From the NCBI RefSeq assembly GCF_900104965.1, contig NZ_LT629757.1, positions 3,596,001 to 3,660,000 of the forward strand: a DNA stretch of 64,000 nt, written 5' to 3'. The first letter of the stretch is position 1. The number at the start of each line of letters is the position of its first letter. The notes under the pieces are model-generated. The model searched no databases, was not told where the DNA came from, and saw only the letters and a program-made list of their open reading frames with translations. This stretch comes from Nocardioides scoriae (GTDB taxonomy: Bacteria > Actinomycetota > Actinomycetes > Propionibacteriales > Nocardioidaceae). Positions 34,577 to 42,807 of the stretch are shown piece after piece. A program made the translations under genes and the position numbers.

Positions 34577-35314
34577 ATGACCGAACCGTCGCGTGACGAC
34601 ACCCCCGACGAGACCCCCGGGGCCGCCGACGAGGTCGACTCGGTGGCCTTCGAGGACCCCGCCTACCGGGCCGCGGTCGTCGACCTCCTCGGCGTCATCA
34701 CCTACGGCGAGATCTCGGCGTTCGAGCGCCTGGCCGACGACGCGAAGCTGGCCCCGCGCCTGGCCGACAAGCTGGCGCTGCGCCAGATGGCGACCGTCCA
34801 GTTCGGCCACGTGCAGCCGCTGATGGACCGGATCGCCACCCTGGGGGCCGACCCCATCGAGGCGATGGCGCCGTTCACGACGCCCTTCGACGTCTTCCAC
34901 GCCGCGACCGCGCCCAACGACTGGCTCGAGGGCCTGGTCAAGGCGTACGTCGGCGACGGCCTCGCCGCCGACTTCTACGTCGAGATCGCGATGTTCCTCG
35001 ACGCGGGCACCCGCCAGCTGGTGATCGACTCGCTGGCCCACGCCGGCCAGGCCGACTTCGTGGTCGACCGGGTCCGCCGCGCCATCGAGGACGACCACCG
35101 GGTCGGGGGCCGCCTCGCGCTCTGGGGCCGCCGCCTGATGGGGGAGGCGCTCTCGCAGGCGCAGCGCGTCGCCGCCGAGCGCGACTCGCTGGCCGCCCTG
35201 CTCGCCGGCGGCGTCGACCGCCCCGGCATGGACCTCGCCGCCCTCGCCCGGATGTTCAGCCGGCTCACCGAGAACCACGCCAAGCGGATGGCCGAGCTCG
35301 GCCTCGCGTCGTAG
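34577..35314 (+). CDS. ferritin-like domain protein
   Basis: A 245-aa all-helical protein resembling the ferritin-like superfamily (MiaE-like/TIGR-type ferritin-fold proteins). Helices contain GVITYGEISAFERLADDAKL, then RQMATVQFGHVQPLMDRIAT, WLEGLVKAYVGDGLAADFYV and DHRVGGRLALWGRRLMGEAL. Possible di-iron ligands (Glu and His) occur in these helices, but the full set is not obvious. From memory it corresponds to M. tuberculosis Rv3210c, next to rhlE. It is divergent from the helicase. No biochemical role is established. Confidence 0.8.
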   Translation: MTEPSRDDTPDETPGAADEVDSVAFEDPAYRAAVVDLLGVITYGEISAFERLADDAKLAPRLADKLALRQMATVQFGHVQPLMDRIATLGADPIEAMAPFTTPFDVFHAATAPNDWLEGLVKAYVGDGLAADFYVEIAMFLDAGTRQLVIDSLAHAGQADFVVDRVRRAIEDDHRVGGRLALWGRRLMGEALSQAQRVAAERDSLAALLAGGVDRPGMDLAALARMFSRLTENHAKRMAELGLAS

Positions 35315-35341
35315 CGCGTGACGCGGGTCACCCGCAGAGAA

Positions 35342-35386
35342 GTTGCTTGCAGCAACCAACTAATCTTATAGTTGACCTATGTCAAC
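35342..35386 (+). promoter_or_regulatory. promoter with two MarR-type operators
   Basis: A TTGCTT (-35, 35343-35348) and TATAGT (-10, 35367-35372) pair is spaced 18 bp. Overlapping inverted repeats are GTTGC-TTGCA-GCAAC at 35342-35356 and GTTGAC-CTAT-GTCAAC at 35371-35386, the latter covering the MarR ATG. The -10 lies seven bases before that ATG, so the transcript could start at the A of ATG. Confidence 0.65.
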
Positions 35387-35924
35387 CACTGTCGAGCTCT
35401 CCCGGGCCGGCCGTGAGCGCACCGAGGCCGTCTCGGGCCTGTTCGACGCCCTGATCGCCTTCAGCAGGTCGCTGAAGGCGCGGGGGGCCGACTGGTCCCA
35501 GCTGTCCGACGACCTGTCCCGTGGCGACATCGTCACGCTCGGCGTGCTCGACGCCCACGGGAGCATCCGCCCCGGCCACATCGCGGCCAAGCTGTCCGTC
35601 GACCCCTCGGTCGTCAGCCGGCAGCTCGCCGGCCTGCACCGCCTCGGCCTGGTCGAGCGGGGGCCCGACCCCGCCGACCGGCGCGCCGAGCTGATCAGCC
35701 TCACCGCCACCGGGCGCGAGCGGCTGCTCCAGGCGCGCGACGCCATGTGCGCCGCGCTCGCCGACCGGCTCGACCACTGGGGCCTCGACGAGGTCCGGAC
35801 CGCGACCGCCATGGTCGAGGACCTCGGCCAGCGGCTCCACGAGCCGCTCGCCCGCCCCCCGGTCGCCGGCACGACCACCGACCACTCCACCCGCACCACC
35901 GCAGCAGCGAAGGACACCCCATGA
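35379..35924 (+). CDS. MarR-family transcriptional regulator
   Basis: A 181-aa MarR protein with a winged helix-turn-helix (GDIVTLGVLDAHGSIRPG, then AAKLSVDPSVVSRQLAGLHR and LGLVERGPDPADRRAELISL). The start is an ATG at 35379 that sits inside a perfect inverted repeat, and the promoter elements would place the transcript start at or near this base. This fits an autorepressed, leaderless gene. It is followed by an MFS multidrug exporter with a 4-bp overlap, so it probably represses that exporter until a phenolic or other drug ligand binds. Confidence 0.88.
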   Translation: MSTTVELSRAGRERTEAVSGLFDALIAFSRSLKARGADWSQLSDDLSRGDIVTLGVLDAHGSIRPGHIAAKLSVDPSVVSRQLAGLHRLGLVERGPDPADRRAELISLTATGRERLLQARDAMCAALADRLDHWGLDEVRTATAMVEDLGQRLHEPLARPPVAGTTTDHSTRTTAAAKDTP

Positions 35925-37489
35925 CCGACACCGCGACACGACCCGCCGTCGCGCCCACCACGGACTACTCCCACAAGGAGATCGTCGAGGTGCTGATCGG
36001 ACTGCTCTCGGCCCTGTTCGTGGCCATCCTGAGCACCACGATCGTCTCGACGGCCCTGCCCACGATCATCGCCGACCTCGACGGCACCCAGACGCAGTAC
36101 ACCTGGGTCGTCACCGCCTCGCTGCTCGCGATGACGGTGACCAGCCCGATCTGGGCGAAGTTCTCCGACCTCTACAACAAGAAGCTGCTCGTCCAGCTGG
36201 CCATCGGCATCTTCGTGGTCGGCTCGCTGGCCGCCGGCGCCGTGCAGAACGTGCCCGAGCTGCTCGCCGCCCGCGCCGTGCAGGGCCTCGGCATGGGTGG
36301 CCTGATCGCGCTCACCCAGTCGATCATCGCCTCGATCATCCCGCCCCGGCAGCGCGGTCGCTACAGCGGCTACATGGCCGGCGTCATGGCCGTCGCCACC
36401 GTCTCGGGCCCGCTCCTGGGCGGCCTGATCGTGGACAGCCTCGGCTGGCGCTGGTGCTTCTGGGTGGCCGTGCCGTTCGCGGTCGCCGGCCTGGCGATGC
36501 TGCAGAAGTTCCTCCAGGTCGAGACCATCCGCCGCGAGGTCCGCATCGACGTCCTGGGCGCGCTGTTCATCACCGTGGCCGCCGCCCTGCCGCTCGTGTG
36601 GGTCTCCTTCGCCGGCACCAGCTTCGCCTGGTGGTCCAGCGCCACGGCGTGCTTCCTCGTCGGCACCCTGGTCGCCCTCGTCGGCGCGGTCGTCGTCGAG
36701 CGTCGCCACTCCGACCCGCTCGTGCCGCCGCGGATCATCGCCGACAAGATGACGATGCTCTCGATCGCCGGCTCGCTGGCCGTCGGCGTCGCGCAGTTCG
36801 GCGCGTCGGTCTTCCTGTCGCAGTACTTCCAGGTCGCCCGGGGCCACACGCCCACCGAGGCCGGCCTGCTGATGCTGCCGCTCATCGTCGGCAACCTCTT
36901 CGGCGCCACCGGGTCGGGGCAGTACATCACCCGCACCGGCCGCTGGAAGGGCGTCATGGTCCTCGGCGGGGTGCTGCTGTCCGGCGGCCTGCTGCTCATG
37001 GGCACGGTCACCCACACCAGCCCGCTGTGGCACCTGTCGGCGTACATGGTCGTGATGGGCCTGGGCACCGGCGCGCTGATGCAGAACCTCGTGCTGGTCG
37101 TGCAGAACACCGTCGACGTCACCGACGTCGGCGCCGCCTCCGGCGTGGTGACCTTCTTCCGCTCGCTCGGCGGCACCATCGGTGTCGCGGCGCTCGGTGC
37201 GGTCCTCGCCAGCAGCGTCAGCGACCGGATCGCCACCGCGCTGGGCACCAGCGGCGGCACCGGCAGCACCGGCAGCACGCTCGACCTCAGCGGCCTGCCC
37301 GCCCCGGTCGTGGAGACCATCCGGGCGGCGTACGCCGACTCCACCGCGGAGGTCTTCATGATCGCCGGCCTGGTCGCCCTGGTGACGCTGGTCGCGGTCG
37401 TGCTGATGCCCGTCAGCGAGCTGCGCACCACCATCCGCAAGACCGAGCCGCAGGAGGCCGACCGCCCGGTCGAGGACGCGCTCGTCTGA
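35921..37489 (+). CDS. MFS multidrug exporter (DHA2, 14 TM)
   Basis: A 522-aa protein of the EmrB/QacA family with about 14 hydrophobic helices. Marks are LFVAILSTTIVSTALPTIIADL (motif for the DHA2 group), WAKFSDLYNKKLLVQLAIG (motif A variant), RAVQGLGMGGLIALTQSII (motif C region) and FRSLGGTIGVAALGAVLASS. It would expel toxic compounds using the proton gradient. Coupled to the MarR gene by a 4-bp overlap; a strong hairpin terminator follows. This module breaks the otherwise conserved gene order between ferritin-like and DUF3107 genes. Confidence 0.9.
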   Translation: MTDTATRPAVAPTTDYSHKEIVEVLIGLLSALFVAILSTTIVSTALPTIIADLDGTQTQYTWVVTASLLAMTVTSPIWAKFSDLYNKKLLVQLAIGIFVVGSLAAGAVQNVPELLAARAVQGLGMGGLIALTQSIIASIIPPRQRGRYSGYMAGVMAVATVSGPLLGGLIVDSLGWRWCFWVAVPFAVAGLAMLQKFLQVETIRREVRIDVLGALFITVAAALPLVWVSFAGTSFAWWSSATACFLVGTLVALVGAVVVERRHSDPLVPPRIIADKMTMLSIAGSLAVGVAQFGASVFLSQYFQVARGHTPTEAGLLMLPLIVGNLFGATGSGQYITRTGRWKGVMVLGGVLLSGGLLLMGTVTHTSPLWHLSAYMVVMGLGTGALMQNLVLVVQNTVDVTDVGAASGVVTFFRSLGGTIGVAALGAVLASSVSDRIATALGTSGGTGSTGSTLDLSGLPAPVVETIRAAYADSTAEVFMIAGLVALVTLVAVVLMPVSELRTTIRKTEPQEADRPVEDALV

Positions 37490-37515
37490 GCCGTCCACGC
37501 CACCCGCAGCAGCAG

Positions 37516-37547
37516 CGAGGCCCCCGTCCCGGTGGACGGGGGCCTCG
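37516..37547. terminator. bidirectional hairpin terminator
   Basis: CGAGGCCCCCGTCC at 37516-37529 pairs exactly with GGACGGGGGCCTCG at 37534-37547 around a CGGT loop. It lies between the convergent MFS and QorB-type genes and could end both transcripts. Confidence 0.78.
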
Positions 37548-37578
37548 TGGCGTGCCGGGGGAGCGGCGGTGCTGTGGC

Positions 37579-38433
37579 TCAGCCGGCCAGGGCCTCGCGC
37601 ACGGCCTCGGCCGTCGGCAGCGGCTCGCGGCCCAGCAGCCGGGCGAGGTCGTCGGTCGGGACCAGCAGCTCGCCCGCGGAGATGCCGCGGTCGACGTCGG
37701 CGAAGGTCTCGGCGGCGGGCCGCGGGAGGCCGGCGCCGACGAGGACCTCGACCAGCTGCGCCTGCGGCACGTCGGTGTAGGCGACCTGCGCGCCGGACAC
37801 CTCGCTCACGACCGCGGCCAGCTCGGCCAGCGTTACGGCCGGCCCGCCCAGCTCGTACGTCGCGCCCGCGTGGCCGTCCTCGAGCAGCACGGTGGCGGCG
37901 GCCTCGGCGTACTCCCGGCGCAGGGCGAGGCTGACGCGTCCCTCGCCGGCGGCGCCGACCATGCCGTGCTCGAGGTAGGTCGGCAGCTGGGCGGTGTAGT
38001 TCTCGACGTACCACGCGTTGCGGAGCAGCACGTGGGGCAGGCCGGAGGCGGTGACGACGGCCTCGGTGCCGGCGTGCTCGGCGGCGAGCAGCAGCGGCGT
38101 GGTGGCGGCGTGCGGCGCGGAGGTGTAGGCGAGCAGCGACACCCCGGCGTCGACGGCGGCCTCGACCACGGCCGTGTGCTGGGCGACCCGCTGGCCGAAC
38201 TCGTTGCCGGAGACCAGCAGCACCCGCTCGGCACCGTCGAGCGCCTCGCGCAGCGACGCGGGGTCGGCGTAGTCGGCGCGGCGCACGTCGACGCCACGGT
38301 CGGCGAGGTCCTGCAGCGCCTCGGTGCGGCGACCCGTCGCGACGATCCCGGCGGGGTCGGCGCCCCGGGCGAGCAGCGACTCGACGACGAGGCGGCCGAG
38401 CTGGCCGGTGGCTCCGGTGACGACGATGGACAT
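37579..38433 (-). CDS. NmrA/QorB-type NAD(P)H-binding oxidoreductase
   Basis: A 284-aa Rossmann protein with MSIVVTGATGQLGRLVVESL (NAD(P)H-binding GATGxxG) and the QorB-like segment HAATTPLLLAAEHAGTEAVV. Atypical short-chain dehydrogenases of this NmrA/QorB type reduce quinones or sense NADP(H) levels. The active Tyr is not obvious, which is usual for the group. It is divergent from an HxlR regulator gene, with a shared intergenic region holding inverted repeats. Quinone or electrophile stress is the likely theme. Confidence 0.86.
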   Translation of the reverse strand: MSIVVTGATGQLGRLVVESLLARGADPAGIVATGRRTEALQDLADRGVDVRRADYADPASLREALDGAERVLLVSGNEFGQRVAQHTAVVEAAVDAGVSLLAYTSAPHAATTPLLLAAEHAGTEAVVTASGLPHVLLRNAWYVENYTAQLPTYLEHGMVGAAGEGRVSLALRREYAEAAATVLLEDGHAGATYELGGPAVTLAELAAVVSEVSGAQVAYTDVPQAQLVEVLVGAGLPRPAAETFADVDRGISAGELLVPTDDLARLLGREPLPTAEAVREALAG

Positions 38434-38482
38434 GGTGGTTCCTCTCGGTGCGGGGGCCGCACGGTGCGACCCGGCACCGGCG

Positions 38483-38537
38483 CAACGGGAACACCCGACG
38501 GCTGCTTCCCGTTGGAGAGCAGGCACCTTGAAGTGCC
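38483..38537. promoter_or_regulatory. divergent operator region of qorB-type and HxlR genes
   Basis: CAACGGGAA at 38483-38491 and TTCCCGTTG at 38506-38514 form a perfect 9-bp inverted repeat with a 14-bp centre. GGCAC at 38522-38526 and GTGCC at 38533-38537 form a second, 16-bp dyad. Both lie between the divergent genes and are candidate HxlR sites. Confidence 0.55.
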
Positions 38538-38558
38538 GTAGCCACCCCGAGGAAAGCC

Positions 38559-39002
38559 ATGCCGACCACGCCCGTGACGCCCGCCGCCGACCCCTACTCC
38601 GCCGCCTGCCCGAGCCGGCAGCTCCTCGACCGGATCGGCGACAAGTGGACGGTGCTCGTGCTCGGGGTGCTGACGCAGTCGCCGCGGAGGTACGGCGAGA
38701 TCGCGCGGGCCGTCGAGGGCGTGAGCCAGAAGATGCTGACCCAGACGCTGCGCCACCTCGAGCGCGACGGCATGGTGGTGCGCACGGTGCACGCGACGGT
38801 GCCCGTGCGGGTCGACTACGAGCTGACCGACCTCGGTCGCTCGCTCAGCGGGCCGCTGGCCGTGCTGGAGGCCTGGGCCGTCGAGCACATCGACGTGATC
38901 GAGCAGGCCCGGGCGGCGTACGACGCCCCCGCGCCCGGCGAGGGCAGCGGGGGCGTCGGGGACGGCCGGGGCGTCAGGAGCGGAAGCCGACCGTCCCGGT
39001 GA
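38559..39002 (+). CDS. HxlR-family transcriptional regulator
   Basis: A 147-aa protein with the HxlR winged helix-turn-helix (CPSRQLLDRIGDKWTVLVLG, then RYGEIARAVEGVSQKMLTQT and LRHLERDGMVVRTVHATVPV). HxlR proteins respond to aldehydes, quinones or thiol-reactive compounds, with the N-terminal Cys of CPSRQ often involved. It probably controls the divergent QorB-type oxidoreductase. The 3' end overlaps the convergent DUF3107 gene by 29 bp, and the C-terminal tail is low-complexity and Gly/Ser-rich. Confidence 0.88.
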   Translation: MPTTPVTPAADPYSAACPSRQLLDRIGDKWTVLVLGVLTQSPRRYGEIARAVEGVSQKMLTQTLRHLERDGMVVRTVHATVPVRVDYELTDLGRSLSGPLAVLEAWAVEHIDVIEQARAAYDAPAPGEGSGGVGDGRGVRSGSRPSR

Positions 39003-39198
39003 CGCTGGTGGAGATGTCGACGTAGGCGAGCTTGGAGCCGGGCACGACGACCCGGCGGCCCTTGGCGTCGCTCAGCGCGAGCACGCCGCCGTCGTCGGCG
39101 AGCGCCGCGGAGACGGCCTGCTCGACCGCGTCGGAGTCGAGGGTGGTGTCGATGACGATCTCGCGGGTGACGTTCTGGACGCCGATCTTGACCTCCAT
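38974..39198 (-). CDS. DUF3107 domain protein
   Basis: A 74-aa protein (MEVKIGVQNVTREIVIDTTL, then DSDAVEQAVSAALADDGGVL and SDAKGRRVVVPGSKLAYVDI) covering the whole DUF3107 family. Small actinobacterial proteins of this type, such as M. tuberculosis Rv3208A (TB9.4), lie next to a TetR regulator, as here. A GAGG purine stretch precedes the ATG. No function is established. The 3' end overlaps HxlR by 29 bp, a sign of the inserted module meeting the conserved block. Confidence 0.88.
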   Translation of the reverse strand: MEVKIGVQNVTREIVIDTTLDSDAVEQAVSAALADDGGVLALSDAKGRRVVVPGSKLAYVDISTSVTGTVGFRS

Positions 39199-39259
39199 GC
39201 GGAGGGCCTCCTGAGGTGGTGGGGGTGGGCGTGGGGCGGGTGGAGCCGGTGGGGGACGG

Positions 39260-39925
39260 TCAGCGCTCGTCGGTGCGGGGGTAGCCGCCGATGCCGCGCC
39301 AGGCCAGCCCGGCGACCAGCGAGGCGGCGTCGCCCTGCGAGATGGTGCCGGTCTCCTGGAGCCAGAACCGTGCGCTGACCTGACCCATTCCGACCAGCGA
39401 CACGGCCAGCAGCTGCGACTGCTCGGCCGGCAGGCCGGTGTCGTCGCGGATCACGTGGGCGATCAGCTTGGCGCACTCGGTGGTGACCCGGTCGATGCGG
39501 GCGCGGACCGCCGGCTCGTTGGTCAGGTCGGACTCGAAGACCAGCCGGAAGGCGCCCTCGGCGCCGGCGACGTACTGGTAGAAGGCGTGCATCGTCGCGG
39601 TCACGCGGTGCTTGTTGTCGTCGGTCGACTCCAGCGCGGCGGCAGCGGCGTTGATCATCGCGTCGCACGACTCGTCGAGCAGCGCGAGGTAGAGGTCGAG
39701 CTTGCCGGGGAAGTGCTGGTAGAGCACCGGCTTGGAGACGCCGGCCCGCTCGGCGATGTCGTCCATCGCGGCGGCGTGGTAGCCCTGCGCGACGAAGACC
39801 TCACGGGCTGCGGTCAACAGCTGGGCGCGCCGGGCCCTCCGCGGCAGCCGCACCCCACGTCCGGTGGACGCGGGCGCGGGCAGCTCCTCGCGGTGGTCCG
39901 TCCGAGACTCGTCGATGCTGCTCAC
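39260..39925 (-). CDS. TetR/AcrR-family transcriptional regulator
   Basis: A 221-aa TetR protein. The N-terminal helix-turn-helix is LTAAREVFVAQGYHAAAMDD and IAERAGVSKPVLYQHFPGKL. The C-terminal ligand domain is divergent. It corresponds by position to M. tuberculosis Rv3208 beside the DUF3107 gene. It starts with GTG at 39925, divergent from the moeZ gene 205 bp away; that gap holds no clear motif beyond GC-rich sequence. The ligand is unknown. Confidence 0.87.
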   Translation of the reverse strand: MSSIDESRTDHREELPAPASTGRGVRLPRRARRAQLLTAAREVFVAQGYHAAAMDDIAERAGVSKPVLYQHFPGKLDLYLALLDESCDAMINAAAAALESTDDNKHRVTATMHAFYQYVAGAEGAFRLVFESDLTNEPAVRARIDRVTTECAKLIAHVIRDDTGLPAEQSQLLAVSLVGMGQVSARFWLQETGTISQGDAASLVAGLAWRGIGGYPRTDER

Positions 39926-40130
39926 CCGCGGAACACTACAAGCAGGTCCGGGTCGGCCCCGGTCCGGCGATCCCCGCGGCGGGACGGGCGTCCGGATCGC
40001 GGGCAGGTGGCGGCCCGGCGCGCCGGGCGGGGAGCATGGGGGGTCGGCACCCACGGGCCGCGGCGCGGGAACACCCCGCCGGCGACCGGCGTTGTGCCGC
40101 AAGACGCCCCCAACACGAGGAGATCCAGCC

Positions 40131-41333
40131 GTGTCCCTTCCCGCTCTGGTCGAGCCGGCCGCCGAGCTCACGACGGACGAGGTACGCCGCTACAGCCGCC
40201 ACCTGATCATCCCCGACGTGGGCATGACGGGGCAGAAGCGGCTCAAGAACGCCAAGGTGCTGGTCATCGGCGCCGGCGGTCTCGGCAGCCCCGCACTGCT
40301 CTACCTGGCCGCCGCCGGCGTCGGCACGCTGGGGATCGCCGAGTTCGACGAGGTCGACGAGTCCAACCTGCAGCGCCAGATCATCCACGGGCAGTCCGAC
40401 ATCGGGAAGTCCAAGGCGCTCTCGGCCAAGGAGTCGATCGCCGAGGCCAACCCGCTGGTCGAGGTGGTCCTGCACGACGAGCGCCTCGACAACGACAACG
40501 TGCTGGAGATCTTCGCCCAGTACGACCTGATCGTGGACGGCACCGACAACTTCGCGACCCGCTACATGGTCAACGACGCGGCGTACTTCCTGGGCAAGCC
40601 GTACGTCTGGGGCTCGATCTACCGCTTCGACGGGCAGGCCAGCGTCTTCTGGCCGACCCTCGAGGGTGCCGACGCCCCCTGCTACCGCTGCCTCTACCCC
40701 GAGCCCCCGCCGCCGGGCATGGTGCCGAGCTGCGCGGAGGGCGGCGTCCTGGGCGTGCTGTGCGCGAGCATCGGCTCGATCCAGGTCAACGAGGCCATCA
40801 AGCTGCTCACCGGCATCGGCGACGCCGCCGTCGGCAAGCTGGTCATCTACGACGCCCTCGAGCTGGAGTGGCGCACGCTCAAGGTCCGCAAGGACCCCAA
40901 CTGCCGGCTGTGCGGCCCGAACGCCGACGTCACCGAGCTGATCGACTACGAGTCGTTCTGCGGCGCGGTCTCCGAGGAGGCGGCCGACGCCGCCGCGGGC
41001 TCCACCATCTCCGTCACCACGCTCGAGCACATGCTCAAGGAGCGCGAGGAGGGCAGCCGCGACTTCGTCCTGGTCGACGTGCGCGAGCAGAACGAGTTCG
41101 AGATCAATCGGATCCCCGGCTCGGTGCTCATCCCCAAGGGCGAGTTCCTCAACGGCAACGTCTTCGACCAGCTCGGCCAGGACAAGCCGGTCGTGCTGCA
41201 CTGCAAGTCCGGTGTCCGCTCGGCCGAGGCGCTGGCCGTGCTCAAGGGCGCCGGCTACGACGACGCGGTCCACGTGGGCGGCGGCGTGGTCGCCTGGGTC
41301 AACCAGATCGACCCCTCGCAGCCGTCGTACTGA
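40131..41333 (+). CDS. moeZ: MoeZ adenylyltransferase-sulfurtransferase
   Basis: A 400-aa two-domain protein. The N-terminal ThiF/MoeB domain has RYSRHLIIPDVGMTGQKRLK, the nucleotide loop VIGAGGLGSPAL, and zinc cysteines in CYRC and CRLC. The C-terminal rhodanese domain has VLVDVREQNEFE and the active Cys in VLHCKSGVRSAEAL. MoeZ adenylates and thiolates ubiquitin-like sulfur carriers (MoaD, ThiS, CysO) for molybdopterin, thiamine and cysteine synthesis. The GTG at 40131 follows an AGGAG ribosome site. Its partners are not in the window. Confidence 0.93.
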   Translation: MSLPALVEPAAELTTDEVRRYSRHLIIPDVGMTGQKRLKNAKVLVIGAGGLGSPALLYLAAAGVGTLGIAEFDEVDESNLQRQIIHGQSDIGKSKALSAKESIAEANPLVEVVLHDERLDNDNVLEIFAQYDLIVDGTDNFATRYMVNDAAYFLGKPYVWGSIYRFDGQASVFWPTLEGADAPCYRCLYPEPPPPGMVPSCAEGGVLGVLCASIGSIQVNEAIKLLTGIGDAAVGKLVIYDALELEWRTLKVRKDPNCRLCGPNADVTELIDYESFCGAVSEEAADAAAGSTISVTTLEHMLKEREEGSRDFVLVDVREQNEFEINRIPGSVLIPKGEFLNGNVFDQLGQDKPVVLHCKSGVRSAEALAVLKGAGYDDAVHVGGGVVAWVNQIDPSQPSY

Positions 41334-41354
41334 CCCACGCCCCACCGCTCCACC

Positions 41355-41389
41355 CGGACGGCCCGTCCCCCCTGGGGGCGGGCCGTCCG
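41355..41389 (+). terminator. hairpin terminator after moeZ
   Basis: CGGACGGCCCG at 41355-41365 pairs exactly with CGGGCCGTCCG at 41379-41389; the 13-base interior (TCCCCCCTGGGGG) also pairs. There is no T-run. Confidence 0.72.
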
Positions 41390-41470
41390 TCGCGTCCGGC
41401 GTAACCCGGGCGGGGTTCGTGCGTTGTGTCCTGCATCACGCCCTGACCGCGACCCGGAAGGCCCGCCTCC

Positions 41471-42337
41471 ATGCGCCTGTCCCGCACGCTGCTCACCACC
41501 GCCTCCGCCGCGACGCTCGCCGTCGCCGGCCTCGCCGCTACGACCGGTGCCGCGGACGCCGCGCCCTCGTGGGCGCCGGCCGACACCGCGGCCATCCACC
41601 CCGGCACGATGATGTACACCGACGGCGCCCAGTGCACCGCCAACTTCGTGTTCACCGACGGCTCCGGCGCGACGTACGTCGGCTACGCCGCGCACTGCGC
41701 CGGCACCGGCGCCGCGACCGACACCGACGGCTGCGCGTCCGACTCGCTGCCGCTGGGCACCCGGGTCCGCTTCGCCGAGGGCGGCAACCTGGCCTCCGAG
41801 GGCACCACCGTGGGCGAGGGCACGCTGGCCTACAGCTCGTGGGCCACCATGGACGCGATCGGCACCACCGACGCCGCCACCTGCGCCTACAACGACTTCG
41901 CGCTGGTCCGGGTGGACGCCGACGACGTCGCGGAGGTCAACCCGTCCGTGCCGTTCTGGGGCGGTCCGGTCGGCATCGACACCGACGGCACCGCCGCGGG
42001 CGACCGGGTGTGGAGCTACGGCAACTCCAGCCTGCGTGCCGGGCTCGAGCCGCTCTCGCCCAAGACCGGCGCCAGCCTCGGCGACGACGCCGCCGACGAG
42101 GGCTGGAGCCACCCGCTCTACACCGTCACCCCGGGCATCCCGGGCGACTCCGGCTCGGGCTTCCTGTCCGCCGGCGGCAAGGCCGTCGGCACCCTCTCGA
42201 CCCTGGGCCTGGCCCCGCTGCCGGCGTCCAACAACATCGGCGACCTGTCGCGCGAGCTGGCCTTCGCCCAGCAGCACTCCGGCCTGTCCGGCCTGCAGCT
42301 GGAGAACGGCACCGAGCCGTTCGACCCGATCCTCTGA
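41471..42337 (+). CDS. secreted chymotrypsin-like serine protease
   Basis: A 288-aa exported protein. The signal peptide is RLSRTLLTTASAATLAVAGL with cleavage near ADAAP (about residue 31). The trypsin-like core has catalytic His75 (YAAHCAG), Asp142 (NDFALVRVD) and Ser227 (GIPGDSGSGF). Cysteines at the His and Asp loops could form disulfides. It resembles the S1-type proteases of Streptomyces and Nocardioides. Its role is probably extracellular protein digestion. It is flanked by terminators and is not in a visible operon. Confidence 0.86.
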   Translation: MRLSRTLLTTASAATLAVAGLAATTGAADAAPSWAPADTAAIHPGTMMYTDGAQCTANFVFTDGSGATYVGYAAHCAGTGAATDTDGCASDSLPLGTRVRFAEGGNLASEGTTVGEGTLAYSSWATMDAIGTTDAATCAYNDFALVRVDADDVAEVNPSVPFWGGPVGIDTDGTAAGDRVWSYGNSSLRAGLEPLSPKTGASLGDDAADEGWSHPLYTVTPGIPGDSGSGFLSAGGKAVGTLSTLGLAPLPASNNIGDLSRELAFAQQHSGLSGLQLENGTEPFDPIL

Positions 42338-42425
42338 GGTCGCCCGCCCTGGCTGCGGCGGCGTCCCGATCGAGGGGTTCGGGGCGCCGCCGTCGTTCGC
42401 CGGCCGGGTTGGCAGGATCGGGGGC

Positions 42426-42743
42426 GTGGACCCCGAGGACTACGTCGAGCACGTGCTCGCGACGGTCGAGCTGGTGCCGCGCGGGCGGGTGACGACGTAC
42501 GGCGCCATCGCCACGCACGTCGCCGACCCCCGGCGCCGGGGGCCGCGCTCGGTCGGGCGCGTGATGTCCCTGCACGGCGGCTCGGTCCCGTGGTGGCGGG
42601 TGGTGCGGGCCGACGGGTCGCTGCCGCCCAGCCACGACGACGAGGCCCGGGCCCACTACCTCGACGAGGGCACGCCGCTGCGGCCGTCGGGCCGCATCGA
42701 CATGCCGGCGGCGTACTGGGAGCCGGGGGAGGCGCCCGCGTGA
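42426..42743 (+). CDS. alkyltransferase-like (ATL) DNA-binding protein
   Basis: A 105-aa protein of the MGMT/Ogt family. The DNA-binding part TVELVPRGRVTTYGAIATHV and the arginine finger (RSVGRVMS) are present, but the active-site PCHR motif is replaced by PWWRVV, so the acceptor cysteine is missing. Such alkyltransferase-like proteins bind O6-alkylguanine and flag it for nucleotide-excision repair. Its position next to adnA matches M. tuberculosis Rv3204, from memory. The GTG at 42426 is used. Confidence 0.85.
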   Translation: MDPEDYVEHVLATVELVPRGRVTTYGAIATHVADPRRRGPRSVGRVMSLHGGSVPWWRVVRADGSLPPSHDDEARAHYLDEGTPLRPSGRIDMPAAYWEPGEAPA

Positions 42744-42807
42744 GCGCGGACGGGGTGCCGGCCCGGGTGCGGGTCCGGCTGTCGGCGCCGGGTGTTTGGG
42801 TGGAGGC

